Source of the DNA: Bacteroides cellulosilyticus DSM 14838
GTDB lineage: Bacteria; Bacteroidota; Bacteroidia; Bacteroidales; Bacteroidaceae
Assembly (NCBI RefSeq): GCF_000158035.1
Contig: NZ_EQ973491.1
Location: 259,595 to 296,543, forward strand
DNA length: 36,949 nt
Direction: 5' to 3'
Part shown: positions 16,011 to 24,263 of the stretch, piece after piece
Layout of the letters: each line of letters opens with the position of its first letter
Position numbering within the stretch: the first letter of the stretch is position 1
Translations under genes and position numbers: made by a program
Notes under the pieces: generated by a model
Databases searched by the model: none
Told to the model about the DNA's origin: nothing
The model's input: only the letters and a program-made list of their open reading frames with translations

Positions 16011-17438
16011 ATGGGAAAAGTAACTATAAGTTTTGTATGGGCATTTATACAGAAGTTTGGTAATACTTTCTTGTCTTTTATTTCTAATATAATTTTGGCA
16101 AGATTGTTATTGCCAGAAGACTATGGTGCGATTGGGATGATTATGATTTTTATAGTCATATCAAATACATTTATAGATGGAGGGTTTGGCTCTGCCCTGA
16201 TTCAGAAAACAAATCCAACAACAAAGGACTATTCAACCATTTTTTATTGGAATATTTTCTTCTCAATAGGATTATATATCGTTTTGTATTTTTGTGCTCC
16301 ATTTATAGCATCTTTTTACAAATTACCCTTATTGAATAATCTGTTGAAAGTTTTGGGGGTAGTGTTAATAATTAATTCATTGAGTGTAGTACAAAGTACT
16401 CAGTTAAGAAAAAAATTAAAATTTAAGGAATGTGCCTACGCTACAGTTATATCATCCTTGTTAGCTGTTTGTGTTACAGTCTTTTTGGCATATAATGGAA
16501 TGGGAGTCTGGAGTTTGGTTATACAGCAGATTCTTGTGAGTGTATTTAGCCTCTTACTGTATTTGTATTTTAATAAGTGGATACCTTCACTTGTGTTTTC
16601 ATGGAAATCATTAAAAGAATTATTTAATTTTGGATTTTTCATGTTATGTTCGTCTTTTCTTAATAATCTATGCAATAATATTCAAGGACTCATCATAGGC
16701 AGACAATTCTCTTCAACGGTAATGGGGTTATATACACAGTCTGCAAAATTGGCAACAGAGTCGTCGAATAGTATTGCTTCAGTCGTAGATCAAGTTTCAT
16801 ATCCTTTATTGGTAGAGGTCAAAGATGATAACAGGGCATTGGAGAAAATAATTCGACAATTATCATGTAATTTATTATTTCTCATTTTTCCTTTGATGTG
16901 TTTTCTAATAGTGGTAGCCAAACCTTTAATAGTCTTTCTTTTTACTGAAAAATGGATTGATTGTGTTCCTTATTTTAGGATATTATGTTTGTCTGGTATT
17001 GCTGTGACATTTCAAGGTGTTTCGTATAATTCTATAGCTGCAATCGGTAAAAGTTGGTTGTTATTTAAGTGGAATTTGGTGAAGAGAATATTTGCAATGA
17101 CTTTAATTTTTGCAGGTTTGAAGTGGGGAGTATATGGCATATTATGGGCAATGGTTGTAGGGGCTTATGTGATTTCATTTATAAATATGTATCTTGTTTC
17201 TTCTCAAATAGGTTATAATTTGGGTAAGCAATTTAGAGATATTATTCCTATAGTATTAATAGCGACATGCCCATTAATGTTATTATTTTTGATAAAGGGA
17301 ATATTTGAAATATCAAATGAATATGATTGCTGTATGGGTATTATATATTTGATTCTATACTTCATAATATCATGGTGTTTGAAGATAGAACAATTGGGTA
17401 ACATAGGACAAATATTAGCCTCAATTTTTAGACGATGA
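16011..17438 (+). CDS. wzx: Polysaccharide flippase (Wzx-like, MOP superfamily)
   Basis: A 475-residue inner-membrane protein with about 12-14 hydrophobic segments. Its opening is typical of polysaccharide transporters (FVWAFIQKFGNTFLSFISNIILARLLLPEDYGAIGMIMIF), followed by DGGFGSALIQ. It would flip the lipid-linked repeat unit from the cytoplasmic to the periplasmic face for Wzy polymerisation. It overlaps the next gene by 4 nt (ATGA), so the two are translationally coupled. Base composition is strongly AT-rich, like the rest of the operon. Confidence 0.9.
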   Translation: MGKVTISFVWAFIQKFGNTFLSFISNIILARLLLPEDYGAIGMIMIFIVISNTFIDGGFGSALIQKTNPTTKDYSTIFYWNIFFSIGLYIVLYFCAPFIASFYKLPLLNNLLKVLGVVLIINSLSVVQSTQLRKKLKFKECAYATVISSLLAVCVTVFLAYNGMGVWSLVIQQILVSVFSLLLYLYFNKWIPSLVFSWKSLKELFNFGFFMLCSSFLNNLCNNIQGLIIGRQFSSTVMGLYTQSAKLATESSNSIASVVDQVSYPLLVEVKDDNRALEKIIRQLSCNLLFLIFPLMCFLIVVAKPLIVFLFTEKWIDCVPYFRILCLSGIAVTFQGVSYNSIAAIGKSWLLFKWNLVKRIFAMTLIFAGLKWGVYGILWAMVVGAYVISFINMYLVSSQIGYNLGKQFRDIIPIVLIATCPLMLLFLIKGIFEISNEYDCCMGIIYLILYFIISWCLKIEQLGNIGQILASIFRR

Positions 17439-18571
17439 TTAAAATAGCATGTGTTGGTGATGTAATGCCTGCCGGTGTTCATCATGGGAAGAAAGATAAT
17501 TATATAAAAAGTGATGTCTTAGAATTTTTAAAGTCATTTGATATTAGAGTTGCTACACTGGAATGTGCGATAGGAGATAAACCTAGTTTTGATCCTGAGA
17601 AGATGGTACGAAAACAAGACATTGTCTATGCTCCGACTTCTGATTTGTACAGAGTTAAAGAAATGGGGATTGATGTTGTCAGTTTGGCAAATAATCATGC
17701 ATTTGACTTAGGTGAAGAGGGGTTGATTAATACATGTAAACAACTTGATAAATTAGGGATAATGTATTGTGGTGCTGGATTGAATTCAGAAGAAGCCTCT
17801 CGCCCTGCTGTCGTTACATTTGCGGGAGTATCAATTGCGTTTTTGGCTTTTTGTGATTGGAGGATGGATACTGTTGGATATGTACCGTTTGCAACTGAAA
17901 ATAAAGCGGGAATGAATGAAATGAGAGAAAAGAACATAAAGGAAAGTATTGAAAAAAATAAAAGCCAATATGATCATCTTTTTATTTTTCTTCATTGGGG
18001 TGTAGAATATTCCTATTTTCCTACTCCATCAATGATAACATTAGCTGATAAAATCCTAAACTGGGGAGCTGATGGAATCATAGGTGGACATACACATAGG
18101 ATTCAGCCACTGATAAGTAGCCATAATAAATTTATATACTTTAGTTTGGGTAATTTTTTCTTTCCAGACAGATATATAAATAAGCCTAGACCTACTTATT
18201 ATCCAAGTGAAGGTGAAGATTTGTCCAATTGTCCATATTCTTATGGATGGCCTTATGTCTCACATCCTCTATTAATGAAATGGAGGGAAACAGAGAATAT
18301 CGGTATGATAGGATGTATAGAAATAAATGATAATGTTGTATGTGCTAGTTATAGATTAACGAAACTCTGCGACAATATAATAGAGGGTAGGATAAGAAAA
18401 CCTTTTCTTTTTAAGATCTCACAATTAATGGTTGGTCTTCCTTTCTATTCGTTTTCTTATTTTCTTTTTAGAGCTATTAGGTCTATATATTTTAGAAGCA
18501 AAAAAATGAGTAGACTCATTTTTCGAAAAGAACTTGAACAAGAGATTATTTATCGTAATCATGAATGTTAA
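17435..18571 (+). CDS. CapA family metallophosphatase-like protein
   Basis: A 378-residue protein of the CapA/PgsA (PGA_cap) family, a calcineurin-like metallophosphoesterase fold. Metal-ligand motifs are visible: CVGDVMPAG (residues about 5-13), LECAIGD, LANNHAFDLGEEG, HWGVEYS, GADGIIGGHTHRIQP and FSLGNFFF. In poly-gamma-glutamate capsule systems CapA is needed for polymer formation or export together with amide ligases. In this operon it lies directly before an ATP-grasp enzyme, which suggests amide-linked capsule decoration. The first residues lack a signal peptide or anchor, so its location is uncertain. The C-terminal tail (about 325-378) is hydrophobic and basic. Confidence 0.87.
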   Translation: MIKIACVGDVMPAGVHHGKKDNYIKSDVLEFLKSFDIRVATLECAIGDKPSFDPEKMVRKQDIVYAPTSDLYRVKEMGIDVVSLANNHAFDLGEEGLINTCKQLDKLGIMYCGAGLNSEEASRPAVVTFAGVSIAFLAFCDWRMDTVGYVPFATENKAGMNEMREKNIKESIEKNKSQYDHLFIFLHWGVEYSYFPTPSMITLADKILNWGADGIIGGHTHRIQPLISSHNKFIYFSLGNFFFPDRYINKPRPTYYPSEGEDLSNCPYSYGWPYVSHPLLMKWRETENIGMIGCIEINDNVVCASYRLTKLCDNIIEGRIRKPFLFKISQLMVGLPFYSFSYFLFRAIRSIYFRSKKMSRLIFRKELEQEIIYRNHEC

Positions 18572-18583
18572 TTCGGGCAATTT

Positions 18584-19709
18584 ATGAAACGTAGATTATT
18601 TTCACTTATTGAATTATTACTGAATTGGGTAGTCATGACTTTATATACAAAACCCAAATGTATATGTACACTCTTTTCTCATAAAGAGTATTGGAATCAT
18701 GTGAGTTATTTTCCTGAGAAAAAAAGTAAGCCACAGTGTCGTGTTTTTTTTGAGCAAATAAAATATATAATAAAAGATGGTGCTCCCAACGAGTATTATT
18801 TTATGTATGGTTTGGATGTTAAAGGCGATAAGGAAGCAAGTGAATATGTAAATTATGCACCGTTCATGAAGCGCAGGGATGAATTGAATTTAAAGTCTAT
18901 TCATAATAGCACATGTCTTTTGCGAAATAAGTTTTATTTCGGTTTAATTGCTGAGAAATTGGGCGTTAGCACTCCTCATATTATTGCTTATATCCGTAAC
19001 GGACATGTTTATCTGGTAGATGTGAAAATGGAAATGTCATTAGACGATTTTGTAATATCCGGTGACTATGATATGTTTTGTAAAGTTATAGACGGTGAAT
19101 GTGGAAAAGGAATATTCGCATTGCAGATCCGAAACGGAAAGATTTTTGAAAATGGAATAGAAATATCTTTAGTTCATTTTAGGAATGATGTAAGTAGTGC
19201 TACTTTTATTTGCCAAGATAAAGTAGTGCAGCATCATGAAATGGATAGATTGTATGATAAGTCTGTCAATACGATTAGACTTGTGACAATAAGAAGTCTA
19301 AAAGATGGTGAGATTAAAACTATACCGCCTATTCTTCGTATAGGCGCTAATGGTAGTATTGTAGATAATACTTCACAAGGTGGGATTGCTGTTGGATTTG
19401 ATATAAGTACAGGTCGATTAGATGAATATGGTATATATAAGCCAAATTATGGATTGAAAACGAGAGAACATCCTAACAGTCATATTGTTTTTAGTACATT
19501 TATTATTCCATTCTTGAAAGAATCCATTGAAATGGCTATAAGATTCCATACCTTTTTTTTTAGATATTCATTCAATAGGATGGGACATTGCAATAACAGA
19601 AAATGGACCAGTATTTATTGAAGGTAATGATAATTGGGAAATTAATGGGCATCAAGATGGAAATCATGGTCTTAAGAAGGAATTTATGGAATATTTTTTT
19701 AATGAATAA
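18584..19709 (+). pseudogene. Sugar-transfer-associated ATP-grasp enzyme, frameshifted at a T9 tract
   Basis: The open frame (18584-19621, 345 residues) matches the ATP-grasp family found in polysaccharide loci (TupA/ATPgrasp_ST-like): FMKRRDELNLKSIHN, then LRNKFYFGLIAEKLGVSTP, VIDGECGKGIF and IRLVTIRS.....PILRIG. It degenerates after RFHTFFF, where the sequence has nine T (19553-19561). With eight T the reading continues as LDIHSIGWDIAITENGPVF, then IEGNDNWEINGHQDGNHG, and ends at 19709. This restores the metal-binding Glu/Asn segment that the family needs. As read, the catalytic end is missing. The cause could be phase variation by slipped-strand mispairing, a fixed mutation or a homopolymer sequencing error. 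The likely job is ATP-dependent amide bond formation on a capsule sugar. Confidence 0.82.
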
Positions 19710-19723
19710 TTTGATTTAACTAT

Positions 19724-20431
19724 ATGAATTTAATTCACCGTTTGGCTTTTAGGTATAGTGGTAATATTTTAGCTAAAGCATTGGTTCGTCCGATTTACAG
19801 AATGTTTGTTGCATGTAAACTTAATCAGAAAAAAAGAGTGTTTCGTCGAAATGCTAAGCTTTTGTTGGAAAAGCTTAAGGAGGCTTTAGATTCTAATGGA
19901 ATTCTTTTTTGGCTTGAATTCGGAACGTTGCTAGGTGCATATAGGGAACATGGTTTTATAAAGCATGACTACGATTTGGATATTGGTGTATTCTTTCAGA
20001 ATACGACGATGGTTTATGACGTATTGACAAAAGCTGGCTTTAAATTAATCAGGGAATTTAAAGTCGGAGATGATGGTGTTGATGGTTTTGAACAAACTTA
20101 TGAATATGCAGGTGTTTCAATAGATGTTTTTTTCTTTCATAAAGATGAAAATGGAGCATATTGTAATAGCTTTTCTCCGTTTGAGGGTGAAAACAAAAAT
20201 CTTTCTCTGTTGCAAGTAAAAAAAATATCGGTGCCTTACAAAGGACTGTCTCAGATACTATTTGAAGGCATGATATTGAATGTACCTGATGAAACGGACA
20301 AATACTTGCAGGCTCATTATGGTGTGAATTTTATGATTCCGAACGAACATTTCGATTATAGGAAGGAAGCTACGAACATAGTTTGGTACACTCGTGAAGA
20401 AAGGATTGCTAATAGTATTATTTTTGAATAA
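19724..20431 (+). CDS. LicD family phosphotransferase
   Basis: A 235-residue protein with the LicD/fukutin nucleotidyltransferase-fold signature: WLEFGTLLGAYREHGFIKHD (from Trp63), then YDLDIGV, with metal-binding acidic residues at Asp82, Asp84 and Asp86. IDVFFFHKD supplies the third acidic cluster. LicD enzymes transfer phosphocholine or related phospho-alcohols from a CDP carrier to a sugar. The operon also encodes a LicC-type cytidylyltransferase domain (13232-15040), which is the classic partner, so the two probably serve one pathway. No membrane segment is evident, so it should act in the cytoplasm on lipid-linked sugars. Confidence 0.85.
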   Translation: MNLIHRLAFRYSGNILAKALVRPIYRMFVACKLNQKKRVFRRNAKLLLEKLKEALDSNGILFWLEFGTLLGAYREHGFIKHDYDLDIGVFFQNTTMVYDVLTKAGFKLIREFKVGDDGVDGFEQTYEYAGVSIDVFFFHKDENGAYCNSFSPFEGENKNLSLLQVKKISVPYKGLSQILFEGMILNVPDETDKYLQAHYGVNFMIPNEHFDYRKEATNIVWYTREERIANSIIFE

Positions 20432-20529
20432 ATCAACATTGAATAATAGTTTTAATACAAGAAGTATATGTTAAATAATGCTCTTTTGTTATTTTATGTT
20501 TATATGATTAGTAGTGAGTTATTCTTATT

Positions 20530-21210
20530 ATGAATTTAATTTATAAATTGGTGAAATCAAATTCATTTTTATTTAAAATGGTCTATTATTTGAGGTTATT
20601 AGCATTTCCTCTATTTATAAGGTTAACTTGGCGAATTAATAATACAATTGAGAATAATGCTTTGTATTCTTCCATAGATAAAGATATTAGAGGGTGTAAT
20701 AATTATATAAAAATAGGAATAAAAAGTAGAATTTATGGTTTGAAGATATATGTTCGTGGAAAAAATAATAAAGTTATTATAGGTAATAATTGTGTTATAG
20801 GTAAGAAGTGCAGTTTTTGGATCGAAGGCGATAATAATACGATCATTGTGGGTGATTCTTGTACATTTACTCATACAGTACATTTATGTGCACAAGAATA
20901 TGGCTCTTCTATTAATTTAGGTGAAGATTGTATGCTTTCTAATAATATAATAATTAGGACTAGTGATTCACATCCAATATTTAATAGCGACCGCGAACGG
21001 ATTAATGAAGCAAAGACGGTTTGGATAGCAAAGCATGTTTGGATAGCCCCTCAAACTACTGTTATGAAAGGTGTTACAATTGGAGAGGGCGCTATTTTAG
21101 CATCTAATAGTGTTATTACAAAGGATGTTCCAAAGAATTGTTTAGCGGCTGGAATTCCTGCTAAGGTTGTGAAAGAGAACATATATTGGTCAAGAGAACG
21201 ATTGTTTTAA
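20530..21210 (+). CDS. Hexapeptide-repeat acyltransferase (left-handed beta-helix)
   Basis: A 226-residue protein with hexapeptide repeats from about residue 75 to 205 (NKVIIGNNCVIGKKCSF, INLGEDCMLSNNIII, VWIAKHVWIAPQTTVMKG, VTIGEGAILASNSVI) and the usual end motif NCLAAGIPAKVVKE. DSHPIF contains the catalytic His expected for O-acetyltransferases of the WbbJ/CatB type. It probably O- or N-acetylates a capsule sugar using acetyl-CoA. The first 40 residues are hydrophobic and basic, which may hold it at the membrane. The 98-nt spacer upstream (20432-20529) shows nothing recognisable. Confidence 0.87.
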   Translation: MNLIYKLVKSNSFLFKMVYYLRLLAFPLFIRLTWRINNTIENNALYSSIDKDIRGCNNYIKIGIKSRIYGLKIYVRGKNNKVIIGNNCVIGKKCSFWIEGDNNTIIVGDSCTFTHTVHLCAQEYGSSINLGEDCMLSNNIIIRTSDSHPIFNSDRERINEAKTVWIAKHVWIAPQTTVMKGVTIGEGAILASNSVITKDVPKNCLAAGIPAKVVKENIYWSRERLF

Positions 21211-21220
21211 TGATTTTATA

Positions 21221-22228
21221 ATGAATAATATTGTTAGTTATAATCCTAAAGTTAGTGTTATTATTCCAGTCTACAACGTAGAAAAATATATTGAGCGTTG
21301 TGCACGTTCTTTGTTAGAGCAGTCATTGAAAGATATTGAATATATTTTCGTTGATGATTGTTCTCCGGATAATAGTATTACAATGCTGGAAAATATTTTG
21401 AAAGAATATCCGGAAAGACAGCCGCTTGTGAAAATATTATTTCATGAGCCAAATCGTGGGCTTGCTTATACTCGTCAAGAGGGAGTTGATGCTGCGAAGG
21501 GAGAATATATAATTCATTGTGATAGTGATGACTGGGTGGAACCAGAAATGTATGAAACAATGTATAACATTGCGATTAAACAAAATGCAGATATTGTGTG
21601 CTGTAATTACTTTGAGGAATATAATCATTGGCATAAAAGGGTTGAATATTCGTATCTTTATGAAACTCCTGAGATCTTATTGGCTTCCATTCCTACAACA
21701 TTGAATTCTGCAGTATGGAATAAACTAATACGCAGGACATTGTACATAGCTAATAATATTCGGTGGTTTGAGGGGATAAATATGCAAGAAGATTTAGGAA
21801 TTACTCTAAGATTAAGGGTTCTTTCCTTGAAAACAATTGTTGTACCTTACGCTTTCTATCACTATAATAGGCAAAACCTATTTTCAATGGCGATGAAACC
21901 AAAATTGAATTATATCGAAGAACAAATCTTATGTGCAAAATTGCTTGAGCAATGGATGTTATTCCATTTTAATGATCGTTATAAGTATTTGGTTGATAAA
22001 ATTAAATTTTGGGCAAAGTCTGGACTTTTCATTCATTCAGGCATACAAGATATTAAACGTTGGAAATCTACTTTTCCTGAAACAAACATTAATATTTGGC
22101 GATACAAGCAGATGCCATTGTATAATCGCCTTCCAATGTGGTTAGCTTTACATGGTTTTGGTTCTCTAGCGAAAATGATTGTGTATATAAAAAATAAGTT
22201 AGCCTATATGAGAGCAAGTATTCGTTGA
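21221..22228 (+). CDS. Family 2 glycosyltransferase
   Basis: A 335-residue GT-A fold glycosyltransferase with VSVIIPVYNVEKYIERCARSL at the N-terminus, IFVDDCSPDNS, GEYIIHCDSDDWVEPEMYE (the DxD-like motif SDD), and MQEDLG, which contains the likely catalytic base region. It adds one sugar to the lipid-linked repeat unit at the cytoplasmic face; donor and acceptor are unknown. It is followed directly by the polymerase gene, whose GTG start abuts this stop codon. Confidence 0.92.
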   Translation: MNNIVSYNPKVSVIIPVYNVEKYIERCARSLLEQSLKDIEYIFVDDCSPDNSITMLENILKEYPERQPLVKILFHEPNRGLAYTRQEGVDAAKGEYIIHCDSDDWVEPEMYETMYNIAIKQNADIVCCNYFEEYNHWHKRVEYSYLYETPEILLASIPTTLNSAVWNKLIRRTLYIANNIRWFEGINMQEDLGITLRLRVLSLKTIVVPYAFYHYNRQNLFSMAMKPKLNYIEEQILCAKLLEQWMLFHFNDRYKYLVDKIKFWAKSGLFIHSGIQDIKRWKSTFPETNINIWRYKQMPLYNRLPMWLALHGFGSLAKMIVYIKNKLAYMRASIR

Positions 22229-23530
22229 GTGGATAGGCAGATTGTTATGATAATTAAGGTTAAAGCGATATCATATTCTGTGTTAGCATTTATTGCTCTA
22301 TTCTGTTATCTCTATCCTATTGCCTTTAATTTTTTACCTTTGGATACAGGTGAGTTACTCCATTTATGTGGGATTTTATACTTTATATTTTATGTAGGAA
22401 GATACTTGAACAAAAAAATATATGAGATGCTGAGAATAGCTATTCTCGTAATGATTATTGGATTGTCTGCAACAGGGGTGTACAATAATGCTTATGACTT
22501 ATCACTGATAAAAAAAATATTATCTTTTTTTTTATATCCTTTTTCTGCTATGCTTGTAGTTAATTTAATTTCAAAATCATCAAAGTCTTTTTCTTTTTAT
22601 GTATTATTGGAATGGATTATATATGTAACTATTGTGCAGGGGTTAATATCAATCTTTATGTATTTTGATAGAAATCTGCAGGAGTATATTATAGGTCATA
22701 TAAGTTCAGGTATGGAGCAAGAAAACTTCATGGAAGTTCAAGCAGCTTTTCGAGTGATAGCTTTATGCAAGTTCCAATATGCCAATATGGCTGTGATGTA
22801 CGGTCTTGCTCTTTTCTCTGCAATATCATTGGGCTTTTCTAATAAATCTACTTTATATCAACATAAAATTTTGTATGTGCTTTCGATAGCGTTCATTTCT
22901 ATCATGGGGATACTCTCTGCCCGGACATTTTTTCTTATGATTTTTCTCTCTTTCCTTTATTATTCTTATTTATTGTATAAGCGAAAAGGTATTTATTCTT
23001 TTATGTATATATTATTAATAGTATGTTCGATTATTCTTTTATTAATTATAAGTATCTCTCTTCTAGAAAATAGTGAATATAGTGCTACATATAATTGGGC
23101 ATTTGAATGGTATATCAATATGAGTGAATCGAAAAGTTTTGAAACAGGTTCGTCAAATAGGTTATATGAGATGTATTTATTTCCTGACAATCTTAAAACA
23201 TGGTTATTAGGGGATGGGCAGTTTGTTACAGTGGATGGATTGTTTTATAAACAGACTGATGTTGGTTATTTGCGGAGTTTATTTTATTGGGGACTTGTTG
23301 GTACAATTGTATTTTATTATTTTCAATATAAATGTTGTAAATTAATATGTAATTCAACAAGAGATGGCATAATAAAAAAATTATGTTGGCTAATTTTTAT
23401 TTGGTTGTTAGTATATAATGTTAAAGAATTTTGGCATGCTAATCTTTATTGGGCATTGTTTTTAGTGACTTTGATTAAATTTAAATATAATAATTCTCAA
23501 AATGATTTCAGTATGTATGGCTACCTATAA
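22229..23530 (+). CDS. wzy: Capsule polymerase (Wzy-like, O-antigen ligase/polymerase superfamily)
   Basis: A polytopic membrane protein of 433 residues (GTG start at 22229) or 427 (ATG at 22247). It has about 10-12 hydrophobic segments and one larger periplasmic loop (about 300-345) containing ETGSSNRLYEMYLFPDNLKTWLLGDGQF. The loop pattern RLYEM...LLGDG is typical of O-antigen polymerase/ligase-type proteins. It would join flipped repeat units in the periplasm. Sequence conservation in this family is low, so the call rests on topology and on being the only Wzy candidate beside wzx. It overlaps the next gene by 29 nt. Confidence 0.82.
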   Translation: MDRQIVMIIKVKAISYSVLAFIALFCYLYPIAFNFLPLDTGELLHLCGILYFIFYVGRYLNKKIYEMLRIAILVMIIGLSATGVYNNAYDLSLIKKILSFFLYPFSAMLVVNLISKSSKSFSFYVLLEWIIYVTIVQGLISIFMYFDRNLQEYIIGHISSGMEQENFMEVQAAFRVIALCKFQYANMAVMYGLALFSAISLGFSNKSTLYQHKILYVLSIAFISIMGILSARTFFLMIFLSFLYYSYLLYKRKGIYSFMYILLIVCSIILLLIISISLLENSEYSATYNWAFEWYINMSESKSFETGSSNRLYEMYLFPDNLKTWLLGDGQFVTVDGLFYKQTDVGYLRSLFYWGLVGTIVFYYFQYKCCKLICNSTRDGIIKKLCWLIFIWLLVYNVKEFWHANLYWALFLVTLIKFKYNNSQNDFSMYGYL

Positions 23531-24263
23531 TGGGGAGCGTTTCTTAAATGAACAAATTGATAGTATCCTACCGCAACTTAGTCTATATGATGAATTGGTA
23601 ATTTCTGATGATAATTCTACTGATTCGACAAGGGATATTATAAAATCTTATCAAGATTCTAGGATTAAGTTTTTTCATAATGAACAGAGGAAAGGGGTGA
23701 CACACAATTTTGAGATGGCTTTGATTCATTCAAAAGGAGATATCATTTTACTTGCAGATCAAGATGATGTTTGGCTCCCCAATAAGATTGAGGAATTAAC
23801 ACAATTTTTGACTAAAGGAGATTACGATGTTGTGACATGTAATTGTGCATTAACTGATATTAATTTGAATATTATCCAAAATGAATATTATACAAATAAA
23901 TCCCCTATTGATAAGTCAGTTTGGGGAAATCTAGTTAAAGATCTTTGGCTTGGGTGTTGTATTGCATTCAGACGTGAGATTCTCTTGGCTACATTACCTT
24001 TTCCTAAAAAAGCTGCAGCCCATGATTTATGGATAGCTCTTTATAGCCAGTTGCATTTTAAATGTGGCTATTACCCCAAAGTGCTACAATTATATCGAAG
24101 ACATGAAAACACAGTGTCTTTTGCAGGTGGTAAAAGTACTCATAAACTATTATATAGGATAAATTACCGCTTATATCTTGTGTATCATTTATTAATTAGA
24201 AGTATAATAAAAAAAAACAATAGACATGGAAATTTATTTCATCAATCCCCCATTCAAGGCTGA
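23502..24263 (+). CDS. Family 2 glycosyltransferase
   Basis: A 253-residue GT-A glycosyltransferase with ISVCMATYNGERFLNEQIDSIL, ELVISDDNSTDSTRDI, KGDIILLADQDDVWLPNKIE (DQDD motif) and AAHDLWIALYS. This rhamnosyltransferase-like subtype (MATYNGE/ADQDDVW) is common in capsule loci, and dTDP-rhamnose would fit the rfbC gene downstream, but the donor is not certain. The start is inside the polymerase gene and the end overlaps the radical SAM gene by 38 nt, so translation is tightly coupled. Confidence 0.9.
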   Translation: MISVCMATYNGERFLNEQIDSILPQLSLYDELVISDDNSTDSTRDIIKSYQDSRIKFFHNEQRKGVTHNFEMALIHSKGDIILLADQDDVWLPNKIEELTQFLTKGDYDVVTCNCALTDINLNIIQNEYYTNKSPIDKSVWGNLVKDLWLGCCIAFRREILLATLPFPKKAAAHDLWIALYSQLHFKCGYYPKVLQLYRRHENTVSFAGGKSTHKLLYRINYRLYLVYHLLIRSIIKKNNRHGNLFHQSPIQG

